DNA from: RHKX01 sp963784885
Lineage (GTDB): Bacteria > Actinomycetota > Thermoleophilia > Solirubrobacterales > 70-9
NCBI GenBank assembly: GCA_963784885.1
Contig: CAWATA010000004.1
Span: forward strand, 434,001-498,000
Length of the DNA: 64,000 bases
Reading direction: 5' to 3'
The notes below the pieces were generated by a model that saw only the letters and a program-made list of their open reading frames with translations, searched no databases and was not told the origin of the DNA. Both the position numbers and the translations under genes were made by a program. This document shows, piece after piece, positions 42,504 through 50,987 of this stretch (position 1 is its first letter; the number at the start of each line of letters is the position of its first letter).

Positions 42504-43685
42504 ATGCCCATCGGTCCCCCCGACGATTGGCCGCTCCCGGAGCATCCTGAGCTTCGCCGTCTGGCTGAGGAGCTCGAGACCGCCCGCCGCGTCGCCGAGA
42601 TCTTCGACGCCAAGTGGCGTCTCGTCTACATCAGCAGCGAGCTGGCCTCGGTGATCGGCGCCGCCGATCCGAGGCCCTTCCTCGGGCTCTCGTCCGTACA
42701 GCGCGATCTCGAGCACCCGGAGATCTGGGGGTTCACGGAGGACGCGCTGCGCGAATGGTGGCGATCGGAGGTCCCCTACATGCGAGCAGCTCTCGAGCCC
42801 GGCACCGAGGATTTCGCCCGCGCCTTCGGCGCGGTCGCCGATGCCGCGGCGGAGGTCGAGCCGAAGCCCGTGCCGCTCGGGTGGACGGTGGGCATGGAGT
42901 TTCGCCACACGGAGCGGCTGCGATACAGCGGGACCCAGCAGCTCGTGACGCTGCGCCTGACCGATGCCGACGGCACCTTCCTCGGTGCCCTGCGTCTCTC
43001 GTGGCCGGCCCTCAGCGGCTCGGTGACCGGCCTGCTCTCCCGCGGCGACGTCGACATGTACGAGCGGATGGCGCAGAAGGCGGATCCTGCCCGCAGGCCC
43101 GCGGCCGTGCTCTTCGTGGACCTCGAGGCGTCCGGTGAGATCTCGAAGCGACTTCCCTCGACCGCCTACTTTCAGCTGATCAGCGACCTGACCACGATCA
43201 TCGACGACTCGGTGACCGAGTGCACCGGGATCGTCGGCAAGCACGCCGGAGACGGCGCCTCGGCCTTCTTCCTCGCCGAGGACTTCGACGGCTCCGAGTC
43301 CGCGGCGGCGGTCGCGGCGGTTCGCGCCGCGCGAACGGTCGTCGGCCGGATCCGCGAACTGGCCGCCCCGCCGGATGCACCGATCGCGGTGAACGCCGGA
43401 ATCCACTGGGGCTCGATGCTCGTGATCGGCCAGGTCGTCACCAGCGGGCGGCTCGAGGTCACGGCGCTCGGCGACGAGGTCAACGAGGCCGCACGGATCC
43501 AGGACGTCGCCGCCGGAGGGGAGATCCTCGCCTCCAAGCACCTGCTCGAGCGGATTCCCGATAGTCAGGCCGCGGGGCTCGAGATCGTCTCCTCGGCGCT
43601 CGCCTACCGCACCCTCGCCCAGCTCGAGGGGGCGAATCCTAAGGCGATCAGGGACGCGGGCGCGATTCCGGTCGCTGCGATCTGA
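42504..43685 (+). CDS. class III adenylate/guanylate cyclase domain protein
   Basis: Soluble protein of 393 residues. The N-terminal half looks PAS-like (FDAKWRLVYISSELASVIG) with a central region of unknown type. Residues 205-370 form a class III cyclase domain: AVLFVDLEASG and KHAGDGASAFFLAEDF supply the two metal Asp positions, and GDEVNEAARIQDVA the Asn and Arg of the active site, so catalysis is plausible. No membrane helix is present. TTGCGT and CATATG spaced by 16 nt upstream make a possible vegetative promoter. A nucleotide-signalling role near pilus genes is noteworthy but unproven. Confidence 0.85.
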   Translation: MPIGPPDDWPLPEHPELRRLAEELETARRVAEIFDAKWRLVYISSELASVIGAADPRPFLGLSSVQRDLEHPEIWGFTEDALREWWRSEVPYMRAALEPGTEDFARAFGAVADAAAEVEPKPVPLGWTVGMEFRHTERLRYSGTQQLVTLRLTDADGTFLGALRLSWPALSGSVTGLLSRGDVDMYERMAQKADPARRPAAVLFVDLEASGEISKRLPSTAYFQLISDLTTIIDDSVTECTGIVGKHAGDGASAFFLAEDFDGSESAAAVAAVRAARTVVGRIRELAAPPDAPIAVNAGIHWGSMLVIGQVVTSGRLEVTALGDEVNEAARIQDVAAGGEILASKHLLERIPDSQAAGLEIVSSALAYRTLAQLEGANPKAIRDAGAIPVAAI

Positions 43686-43706
43686 GCCGCCTCGCCCGCG
43701 CGCCGC

Positions 43707-43712
43707 TACTCT
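43707..43712 (+). promoter_or_regulatory. leaderless-type -10 box of efp
   Basis: TACTCT lies 7 nt before GTG 43720. Confidence 0.5.
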
Positions 43713-43719
43713 CCGCGCC

Positions 43720-44280
43720 GTGATCAGCACGGCTCAGTTCAAGAACGGCTCCCACATCGAGGTCGACGGCAAGATCTTCCGGATCATGGAGTTCCAGCAC
43801 GTCAAGCCGGGCAAGGGCGGCGCCTTCGTGCGGACGAAGCTCCGCCGCGTCGAGGACGGCTCGGTGATCGACAAGACCTTCAGGGCCGGCGAGAAGTTCC
43901 GCCCCGTCCGGACCGAGACCCGCCGGATGCAGTACCTCTACGACTCCGGCGATGCCCAGGTGTTCATGGACAACGAGAGCTACGAGCAGCTCGAGATCGC
44001 CTCCGACCTCGATCCGGACTCGATGCGATGGGTGCGGCCCAACGACGAGGTCGAGCTCCTGTTCGTCGACGAGCGGCCCGCGGGGATCCAGATCCCGAGC
44101 GCGGTCGATCTCGAGGTCACCGAGACGCAGCCCGGGCTCAAGGGCGACACCGCCTCCGGCGGCGGATCGAAGCCCGCAACCCTCGAGACCGGCGTGACCA
44201 TCGAGGTCCCGCTGTTCATCGAGGAGGGCGAGAAGGTGCGGGTCGACACCCGCTCCGGCGACTACGTCTCACGGGCGTAG
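43720..44280 (+). CDS. efp: elongation factor P
   Basis: Relieves ribosome stalling at polyproline; 186 residues in three beta-barrel domains. The N-terminal KOW-like domain has EFQHVKPGKGGAFVRTKLR, whose loop Lys (KPGKGGAF) sits where other EF-Ps are modified. The central domain includes MQYLYDSGDAQVFMDNESYEQ and the C-terminal one GVTIEVPLFIEEGEKVRVDT. No modification enzyme (EpmA, YmfI, EarP) is in the window. The efp-nusB order is conserved. nusB begins 77 nt later from its own promoter box. Confidence 0.96.
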   Translation: MISTAQFKNGSHIEVDGKIFRIMEFQHVKPGKGGAFVRTKLRRVEDGSVIDKTFRAGEKFRPVRTETRRMQYLYDSGDAQVFMDNESYEQLEIASDLDPDSMRWVRPNDEVELLFVDERPAGIQIPSAVDLEVTETQPGLKGDTASGGGSKPATLETGVTIEVPLFIEEGEKVRVDTRSGDYVSRA

Positions 44281-44344
44281 GTCACCGATCGCCCGCCGGA
44301 CGCCGCGCCGGGCGCCACGACCCCTGAGCAGCCACCCGGGCGCG

Positions 44345-44350
44345 TAATCT
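44345..44350 (+). promoter_or_regulatory. leaderless-type -10 box of nusB
   Basis: TAATCT lies 7 nt before GTG 44358. Confidence 0.5.
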
Positions 44351-44357
44351 CCCACGG

Positions 44358-44750
44358 GTGCGCCGATCCGATCAACGCCGCGACGCCGCCTTCGCGCTCT
44401 ACCAGCGCGACGTGACCGGCCGCGCGCTCGAGCAGCTGCTCGCCGGCGCCAAGCCATTCACCCGCGATCTCGCCGAGGGCGTCGATGCGCACCTGGCCGA
44501 GATCGACGACGAGATCGCCGCCAGCTCCCACGGCTGGACGGTGCAGCGAATTGCGCCGCTGGAGCGCGGGATCATGCGGGTCGCGGTGTTCGAGATGCTG
44601 CATCGCGAGGAGATCCCGGTCCCGGTCTCGATCGACGAGGCCGTCTCGATCACCCGCCGCTACTGCGGCACCGACGCGCCCGGGTTCGTCAACGGAGTGC
44701 TCTCGGCGATCGCCCGCAAGGTCGGGGCGGAGGAGGGCTCGCCCGCATGA
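44358..44750 (+). CDS. nusB: transcription antitermination factor NusB
   Basis: RNA-binding all-helical protein of 130 residues. RRSDQRRDAAFALYQRDVTG is the N-terminal Arg-rich RNA-binding helix, WTVQRIAPLERGIMRVAVFE the central helix pair, and PVSIDEAVSITRRYC and FVNGVLSAIARK the conserved C-terminal helices. It works with NusE (S10) in rRNA antitermination. The stop overlaps the start of the next gene (ATGA), and the pair lies ahead of the isoprenoid genes as in many bacteria. Confidence 0.95.
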   Translation: MRRSDQRRDAAFALYQRDVTGRALEQLLAGAKPFTRDLAEGVDAHLAEIDDEIAASSHGWTVQRIAPLERGIMRVAVFEMLHREEIPVPVSIDEAVSITRRYCGTDAPGFVNGVLSAIARKVGAEEGSPA

Positions 44751-45823
44751 GCGAGTCGCCGCGCGGAATCGAGGCGCTGCGGAGCGCCGCCGATCGCCTC
44801 GAGGCGATCGCGGCCGAGCTCGCCGACGAGGCGACCGGCGACGCCGCCGCCGTCGAGCTGGCGCAGGAGGCTGCCCGGATCGCAGCCGAGGCCGGGGCGA
44901 CGGCCGCCGACGCCGCGCGCGCGGCGGCGGAGCGGGGCCGAGAGCCCCTGACCGTGGATGGGTACCCGGACGACCTGCAGAAGCTCGTCGAGGACCGCCT
45001 CGAACGGCTGACGTACTCCCCGCGCCCGGAGACCGCCGGGCTCGAGGAGGCGATGCGCTACTCGCTGCTCGCGGGCGGCAAGCGGATCCGGCCGGTGCTC
45101 TGTCTCGCGACGGGCCGGTCGCTCGGAGCCGACCCGGATGACGCTGCTTCCCGGTCGCCTGCTGCGCTCGAGCTGATCCACACCTACTCGCTGATCCACG
45201 ACGACCTGCCGGCGATGGACGACGACGACCTCCGGCGCGGTCGGCCGACCTCCCACGTCGCGTACGGCGAGGACGTGGCGATCCTCGCCGGCGACGCGCT
45301 CTTCGCCGAGGCGATCCGGCTCGCCTGCGAGCAGCCGGGGCAGCCGGACCGGGTCCTCGCGGCCGTCCGCGAGATCGCCGCGGCGACCGGAGTCGACGGG
45401 ATGGTCGGCGGCCAGTACGTCGACGTCACCGGCGGCGACGAGGATCCGGTCGCGCTCCGCCTCCTGCACTCGCTGAAGACCGGGCGGCTGATCGCCGCCA
45501 GCGTCGGCGCCGCTCTGGCGCTCGCCGGCCGCTCCCCGGAGGCGGACGAGCCCTACCGTCGCTTCGCCGCCGAGCTCGGACTGCTGTTCCAGATCGTCGA
45601 CGACATCCTCGACGTGACCGGGAGCGACGCCGAGCTCGGCAAGCCGAGCGGCTCCGACGAGCGCCACGGCAAGGTGACCTACGTCAGCCTCTACGGGCTC
45701 GAACGGGCCCGGGAGCTCGCCGTCGAGTCACATCGCGAGGCGCTGACGGCGCTCGAGCGTGCGAGCGGCGAGACCGCCGCGCTGCACCAGATCGCCGACT
45801 TCATCTTCACCCGCACGTCGTAG
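44747..45823 (+). CDS. ispA: farnesyl/geranylgeranyl diphosphate synthase with XseB-like N-terminal extension
   Basis: Prenyl transferase of 358 residues. From about residue 75 it is an IspA-type enzyme: AGGKRIRPVLCLATG, the first Asp-rich motif in HTYSLIHDDLPAMDDDD (Tyr at -5 favours C15 chain length) and the second one in FQIVDDILDVTGSD. Residues 8-65 form an extra Ala/Glu-rich helical hairpin (RLEAIAAELADE, ELAQEAARIAAEAGATAA). Its spacing of a short helix, acidic turn and long helix resembles XseB, the small subunit of exonuclease VII, whose gene is often found just before ispA. Catalytic residues are intact. Confidence 0.93.
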   Translation: MSESPRGIEALRSAADRLEAIAAELADEATGDAAAVELAQEAARIAAEAGATAADAARAAAERGREPLTVDGYPDDLQKLVEDRLERLTYSPRPETAGLEEAMRYSLLAGGKRIRPVLCLATGRSLGADPDDAASRSPAALELIHTYSLIHDDLPAMDDDDLRRGRPTSHVAYGEDVAILAGDALFAEAIRLACEQPGQPDRVLAAVREIAAATGVDGMVGGQYVDVTGGDEDPVALRLLHSLKTGRLIAASVGAALALAGRSPEADEPYRRFAAELGLLFQIVDDILDVTGSDAELGKPSGSDERHGKVTYVSLYGLERARELAVESHREALTALERASGETAALHQIADFIFTRTS

Positions 45824-45943
45824 GCCGCCTCCGCCGGCCCGGGTCCTTCTCGTGCCAGAACGCGTTTCGGCGTCACCGGCGGTGGGCAACCTGTGACAAT
45901 CGTGGGAGGCCGATCGGGCACGGCCCCGTCCCGCCTCCGCCAG

Positions 45944-47961
45944 ATGAGCGACAGCGAACGAATCGACAACCCGCACCTCCTCGATCGGATCGACGGGCCC
46001 GCCGACCTGCGCGGCCTCGACGACGAGCAGCTGCAGGAGGTCGCGCAGGAGACCCGCGAGCTGATCATCGACACGATCGGGGAGATCGGCGGCCACTTCG
46101 GCGCCAACCTCGGGACCTGCGAGCTCGCGGTTGCCCTCCACAGCCTGATGGAATCGCCGCGGGACAAGATCCTCTGGGACGTCGGCCACCAGGCCTATCC
46201 GCACAAGATCCTCACCGGCCGGAAGGACCGGCTCGCGACGATCCGCCAGTACGGGGGGCTCGCCCCGTTCTGTTCGATCCCCGAGTCGCCTCACGACATC
46301 ATGGGCGCCGGTCACGCTTCGACCTCGATCGGCTACGCAGTCGGGCTCAAGGAGGCGATGCGCCGCGGCATCGGCCCCGACGGGAAGGTCGTCGCGGTGA
46401 TCGGCGACGGAGCACTGACCGGCGGCGTCGCCTACGAGGCGCTTCACCAGGCCGGCGGGCTCGAGACGCCGGTGGTGATCGTCCTCAACGACAACGGCAT
46501 GTCGATCTCGCCGAACGTCGGCGCCCTCTCGCACTACTTCAACCGCTTCCGTCTCAATCCGCGGCTCTTCCACGCCCGCGAGGACGTCGAGGAGCGGCTG
46601 ACCAAGCTGCCGCTCGGCCTCGGCCGGCGGATCGAGCGCCTCGGCCCCGAGATCAAGTCCGCGATCAAGGCCTACTGGGCGCCCGGGCTGCTCTTCGAGG
46701 AGCTCGGGATCGCCTACATGGGAGTCATCGACGGCCACGACGTCGCCGACCTGCGCTGGGCGCTGCGCCGCGCGTTCGAGGCCGACCGTCCCGTCGTCGT
46801 CCACATCCACACCGTCAAGGGGCGGGGCTTCGCCGCCGCCGAGGAGGGCGGGCTCGAGGGGATGGAGAAGTGGCATGCGGCCAAGCCCGGCTCGATCGTC
46901 GACCGCGCTCCCGCGCCAAGGAAAGCCGAAGCTCGTCCCCGTCACCGAGTCCGACTCGCCCGCCTCGATCGCGCCGGAGAAGCTCGAGACCGCTGCCGTC
47001 GAAGCCGGCGCCGCCCGCCTACACCTCGGTCTTCGCCAACGCCCTCGTCGCCGAGGCGCAGCGCGACCGGCGCGTCATCGGGATCACCGCGGCGATGGCG
47101 GGGGGGACGGGGCTCGACGAGCTCGCCGAGTCCGTTCCCGAGCAGTACATCGACGTCGGCATCGCCGAGCAGGAGGCCGTCCTGTTCGCGTCCGGGGTTG
47201 CGCTCCAGGGCGGCAAGCCGGTCTGCGCGATCTACTCGACCTTTCTCCAGCGGGCGTTCGATCAGATCGTCCACGACGTCTGCCTGCAGGAGCTCAACGT
47301 CGTCTTCGCGATGGACCGAGCGGGGCTCGTCGGCGACGACGGGCCGACCCACCACGGCGCCTTCGACGTCTCCTACTTCCGCCCGCTGCCGAACATCGTC
47401 CTGATGGCGCCGCGCGACGAAGCGATGCTCGTGAACATGCTGCGCACAGCACTCGCCTACGACGACGGCCCGGTCGCCTTCCGTTACCCGCGCGGCAGCG
47501 CCGAGGGCGTGCCGCTTCCCGAGCCTCCGCGCGAGATCGAGATCGGCAGGGGAGAGGTGCTCCAGGAGGGCGAGCGAGTCGCCCTGCTCGGCTACGGCTG
47601 GGGCGTCCAGGTCGCCAACGACGCCGCGGCGATCCTCGCCGAGCGTGGACTGCGGCCGACCGTCGCCGACGCCCGGTTCGCGAAGCCGCTCGACGGCGAG
47701 CTCGTCGATCGCGTCGCCGGCGAGCACGAGCTCGTAGTCACGATCGAGGAGAACGTCCTTCCCGGCGGCTTCGGCGCCGCCGTCCTCGAGCACGTCGAGG
47801 ACTCGCTCGGCTCCGATCGGGCGCGGATCATGCGGGTCGGCCTGCCCGACCGCTACGTCACCCACGGCAAGCCGGCCCTGCTGCGCGAAGAGGTCGGCCT
47901 GACCGGTGACGCCGTCGCCGACCGCGTCCTCGCGGCGCTCGGTCAGCCGGCCGTCAAGTAG
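45944..47961 (+). CDS. dxs: 1-deoxy-D-xylulose-5-phosphate synthase, two frame breaks as sequenced
   Basis: First enzyme of the MEP isoprenoid pathway; thiamine diphosphate-dependent. The N-terminal half reads from ATG 45944 with WDVGHQAYPHKILTGR, GDGALTGGVAYEALHQAG and LNDNGMSISPNVGALS. Between about 46915 and 46925 the frame shifts; a linker (GKPKLVPVTESDSPASIAPE) reads in a second frame, and around 47001-47018 it moves to a third, which continues PPAYTSVFANALVAEA, IAEQEAVLFASGVAL and RAGLVGDDGPTHHG to TAG 47961. Total length is 2018 nt, not a multiple of three. As an essential-pathway gene with every motif intact, it is probably whole in nature and broken by assembly errors. Confidence 0.9.
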
Positions 47962-48013
47962 CCGAGGGGGGAACCATCCGGCCAGCCGACCGCGCTTTCC
48001 CCCGGAGTCGCCG

Positions 48014-49708
48014 TCAACGCCTCTGTACGTACTTCGTCAGACCGAGGAAAGTCCCCGTCCAGATCGACCGCTTCGGTCCGATCTCGGTCGCTGCGTAGAA
48101 CGAGTTCTCGCAGCTGTTGGGGATCTCGTCGATGACCGGCCCGAGGATCGGCAGCGTCCCCGATTCCTCGAGGTACCCGATCGCGGTGTCCGAGCAGGGA
48201 CCGCCCGGCGAGGGGGCGAAGAAGCTCGACTTGCCGTTCTTCCAGCGCAGCCCGCCGACGCCCCACTCGGAGTCCTTGAGCCGCATTCCGTAGGCGAGGT
48301 CGCTGCGCTCGCTGATCGACGGGATGCCGTTGGGGATCGACACGCGCTTGTTGCCCCAGACCGAGTGGCAGCGCTGGGTGCGCGGATCCCAATCGATCCG
48401 CTCGGCGCCGTGCGGAGTCGCCGCCGGATCGCCGCCGCGGAGGGCGGCGAGCGCGTTCAGCAGTACCGCCGGCAGGCCGTCAGGGAAGTCGTAGGCGAGC
48501 AGGTTGTTGACGTTGAGGGTGCCGTATCCACGGACGGCCACCGACTGCTCCGAGAGCGACACCTCGGCGTCCGGGTCGCCGAACGTCACCGGGTACTCGC
48601 AGGCCATACGCCGCGGCCGCTCGCCGCCGAGCCCGTCCCACTGCTTCGGTACGCCGTTGCGCCAGAAGAGGTCGAGGTGCATGAGATCCTGGCCGTCGGT
48701 GATGACGACGAACTTGTCCTGGTCGCGTCCGGTGCCCATCAGGCTCGGGGTCGATCCCGAGCCCTCGCCGAGCCGGATCTCGCTGACGTCGGAGCCGGCG
48801 TTGTAGGGAGAGGACCAGGCCTTCGCGAGCTCACCGGACCGCGGATCGTGGTTGACCCTCACCATCCGCTTCGAGGTGACGACGTAGATGCCGCCGTTCT
48901 CGTCGGCGGCGATGTTGTTTGACACCGTCTGCAGGTCGGCGCCGGGATCGTCGGCGGTCGCGCAGGCGGCGCCGTTCAGGCTCACGGTCCGGAGGTTCGC
49001 CTTCCGCATCTGCGACGGCTGTCGCGGGATCGTCCCGACGACGCCGTTCTCGGTGACGAAGGCGATGTAGCCGTCGTAGGTCATCACCGCGCCGACGAGC
49101 TTGTCGTCGCTGCCGCAGAGGATGTCGGCGGGCAGCACGAAGCGCTTCTTTAGCTCGATCTTCGAGCTGCTCCTGCCCTTCTTCGAGTCGCCGTAGACGT
49201 CGAACCAGGTCAGGCGAGGGACGATGAAGCGATTCGAGCGGTCGAGGATGTTGTAGGCACCGGTGATGCCGGCCGCGCCGGAGGCCGGGGGAGGCTCCGT
49301 CTCGCGCTCGGCGGGCACGTAGATGTCGATGACCTCGCCGCTTTCGGCGTCGACCTTGAACAGCGCCTGGCGATTGGCGCCGTCGATCAGCGAGCCCCAG
49401 GCGACCCGGCCGCCGTCCTCGTACTTGGCGCTGAACTGGATCGAGATCGGGATCCCGGGCAGGTCGATGTGCCGGGCGCGGACATCATCGCTTTCGAGGC
49501 TTCGGTAGGGGGAGGACGCCTGCGCGTAGCTGGCTCGGTGCGAGCCGCTCCACGGTGACTGCGCGAGAGCCGGGTTGCAGGGCGGCTCGAACTTGCCGCG
49601 CGGCTGCCGGCAGCCGGCCGCATCCGAGTAGGCCGTGGCCAGCAGCGCGATTGCCGTCGCCAGTGCGAGCGTGGCGAGCGTGCACCTCGTGACAGTCGTG
49701 ATTCTCAT
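48014..49708 (-). CDS. secreted protein, probable beta-propeller
   Basis: Protein of 564 residues from ATG 49708, which has GAGGAGAG just upstream. A clear Sec signal peptide (TLATLALATAIALLATAYSDAAG) starts it. The body is beta-rich with repeated segments around Asp/Gly turns, such as DGYIAFVTENGVVGTIP, ENGGIYVVTSKRMVRVNHDP and DKFVVITDGQDLMHLDLF, that resemble PQQ-like or similar propeller blades. Several cysteines suggest disulfides. I do not recognise a specific family. It stands alone, convergent with dxs, and interrupts the otherwise conserved dxs-tlyA neighbourhood. Confidence 0.7.
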   Translation of the reverse strand: MRITTVTRCTLATLALATAIALLATAYSDAAGCRQPRGKFEPPCNPALAQSPWSGSHRASYAQASSPYRSLESDDVRARHIDLPGIPISIQFSAKYEDGGRVAWGSLIDGANRQALFKVDAESGEVIDIYVPAERETEPPPASGAAGITGAYNILDRSNRFIVPRLTWFDVYGDSKKGRSSSKIELKKRFVLPADILCGSDDKLVGAVMTYDGYIAFVTENGVVGTIPRQPSQMRKANLRTVSLNGAACATADDPGADLQTVSNNIAADENGGIYVVTSKRMVRVNHDPRSGELAKAWSSPYNAGSDVSEIRLGEGSGSTPSLMGTGRDQDKFVVITDGQDLMHLDLFWRNGVPKQWDGLGGERPRRMACEYPVTFGDPDAEVSLSEQSVAVRGYGTLNVNNLLAYDFPDGLPAVLLNALAALRGGDPAATPHGAERIDWDPRTQRCHSVWGNKRVSIPNGIPSISERSDLAYGMRLKDSEWGVGGLRWKNGKSSFFAPSPGGPCSDTAIGYLEESGTLPILGPVIDEIPNSCENSFYAATEIGPKRSIWTGTFLGLTKYVQRR

Positions 49709-50133
49709 TCTCTCCTCGGTTCCTCCGTATCGGGTTGCCGGGCGGCTCAGCGGGGCCCCGTCTTCGCAGCGTAGCGGGCGTCCTGGGAACGAGCGCGGGT
49801 TGTTCCGAAGCGGCTGCAGACTGGAAACGTGGAGAGATTCGGGAAGTCGCATCGAGGGCTCCTGTTGCCGGCCTGCATCGTGTCGGCGGGCCTGCTGGCC
49901 ACAGTCGCCGCCGGATCGAAGCGTGGCGACGTGACCTACTGCGTGGTGGTCGGTACGGCGTTCAGCGGCTGAGGCCGAATGAAGGGCGGGATCGACGTGG
50001 CATCCATCCCCCTGGCCCTATCCGCAGACCGCGCGGTTAGGCCCCCGCGGGCGCCTGGATACGGGGAAGCGGGGGTTGCCGTAGCGAGCGCTCGACAACA
50101 AGGAATGAAACTGCTGCCGTTGAAGGTGAAGCC
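49709..50133. other. 425-bp stretch with weak coding signal
   Basis: Upstream of the secreted protein gene. It holds that gene's promoter region (ribosome site GAGGAGAG at its right start) and one weak 47-codon ORF (49829-49972). No repeat or recognised RNA is seen. Confidence 0.4.
49829..49972 (+). CDS. possible 47-residue secreted or membrane peptide
   Basis: GTG 49829 to TGA 49972. The peptide has a basic start (MERFGKSHRG), a hydrophobic stretch (LLLPACIVSAGLLATVAAGS) and a short tail (KRGDVTYCVVVGTAFSG) with two cysteines overall. It reads like a signal peptide with a tiny mature part. The ribosome site is weak, so this is a tentative call. Confidence 0.3.
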   Translation: MERFGKSHRGLLLPACIVSAGLLATVAAGSKRGDVTYCVVVGTAFSG

Positions 50134-50292
50134 ATGGCAAACCTCACCATCCCGCGCGAGTTGCCTATACAGGAGCGGGCCAGGACTCCGATCCCCGCGC
50201 AGAAGTTGGACTGGCGGCCGATGCTTGTTGCGGCGGCCGCCGGGGCGGCGGGCGCCTGCGTGGTCATCTTCATAGCGGTGAACCTGCTCTGA
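50134..50292 (+). CDS. 52-residue single-helix membrane protein
   Basis: ATG 50134, preceded by GAAGGTGA, runs to TGA 50292. A polar N-terminal half (PRELPIQERARTPIPAQKLD) leads into one helix (MLVAAAAGAAGACVVIFIAV) at the end, as in tail-anchored small proteins. No family is recognised. The ribosome site and the clean topology favour a real gene. Confidence 0.45.
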   Translation: MANLTIPRELPIQERARTPIPAQKLDWRPMLVAAAAGAAGACVVIFIAVNLL

Positions 50293-50354
50293 CCGCCCTC
50301 AGACGCCGGTCAATGACCTCGGCCACCGCCGCTGAGGGTCGACGAGGCTGGCGC

Positions 50355-50360
50355 TACTCT
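50355..50360 (+). promoter_or_regulatory. leaderless-type -10 box of 69-aa gene
   Basis: TACTCT lies 7 nt before ATG 50368, the window's standard leaderless geometry. Confidence 0.45.
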
Positions 50361-50367
50361 CGAGGAC

Positions 50368-50577
50368 ATGCGGCTGCGAGCCATGCCGGTCGAGGGCGGC
50401 AAGGTCAGGGTGCTTGCCCTGAGCCCGCCGGTCGAGGGTGTGATCACCCGCGTCGATGAAGACAACAGACGCTTCGAGGTGCTCGATGAGAACGGAGACG
50501 TTCGCGTCTTCAAGCTGCGGTTGGCGACTGGGCGTTTCGAGAATCGGGACGGTAGCTGGATCAGATTCCACTACTGA
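50368..50577 (+). CDS. small hypothetical protein (69 aa)
   Basis: Soluble, strongly charged small protein with alternating beta-like segments (GKVRVLALSPPVEGVITRVD, NRRFEVLDENGDVRVFKLR). It has no membrane helix, signal or known motif, but the regular strand pattern and the TACTCT-N7-ATG promoter arrangement support it as a real gene. Function is unknown. Confidence 0.5.
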   Translation: MRLRAMPVEGGKVRVLALSPPVEGVITRVDEDNRRFEVLDENGDVRVFKLRLATGRFENRDGSWIRFHY

Positions 50578-50987
50578 GCGCACCGCTCCCGCCCGACCAT
50601 CGCCGCGCCGGCGCCGCAGAAAGAGTCGAGCCCGGGCACCGTTCAGACCCGAAGCTGGACCTACACGGCCTATTGCGAACACTCACGCATAATGTCGAGG
50701 AATTCGTCCCTAGGGCTACCCGTTTCGGCGAGGGCAGCCTCGGCTTGCTGGAACTCCAGAATGCGAAAGCGCCTCCACTGGGGAGGCGCTCTCGGGTACA
50801 GGGAGGAGAGTTATGTGTGTTGAGAGAGACCGGCCTGTGGGACATCGCGATATGTGGCGGTGGCCGACCGGTCCTTAAGCTTGAGTCGAATATACGAACA
50901 CCTGTCCGTCTTGTGTGTGAGTCCGGTCACACGCGAAGTGCATTTCGACAATCAGTGCGACCGAACCGCATAGCTTCTGCCGAACCG
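50578..50987. other. 410-bp gap before tlyA with hairpin and a mini-ORF
   Basis: A perfect 9-bp hairpin, AGCGCCTCC / GGAGGCGCT, lies at 50768-50790. After it GGGAGGAGAG (50801-50810) precedes ATG 50813, which opens a 21-codon ORF to TAA 50878. tlyA's ATG is 110 nt further on. The rest shows no recognisable RNA or repeat. Base composition is visibly less GC-rich here (for example CTTGAGTCGAATATACGAAC) than in the flanks. Confidence 0.5.
50813..50878 (+). CDS. possible 21-residue leader peptide
   Basis: One of the best ribosome sites in the window (GGGAGGAG) sits just before ATG 50813; the peptide starts MCVERDRPV and ends WRWPTGP. It has no membrane character. It could be a regulatory leader ORF for tlyA or simply chance. 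Confidence 0.25.
   Translation: MCVERDRPVGHRDMWRWPTGP

Noticed and set aside
40947..43730. Long minus-strand ORF of 927 codons
   Set aside because: It runs antisense to the MFS and cyclase genes, is rich in Arg, Asp and Glu without domain features, and arises from GC-rich codon bias. Similar long antisense frames at 51332-53770, 58043-60523 and 60888-62957 are rejected for the same reason.
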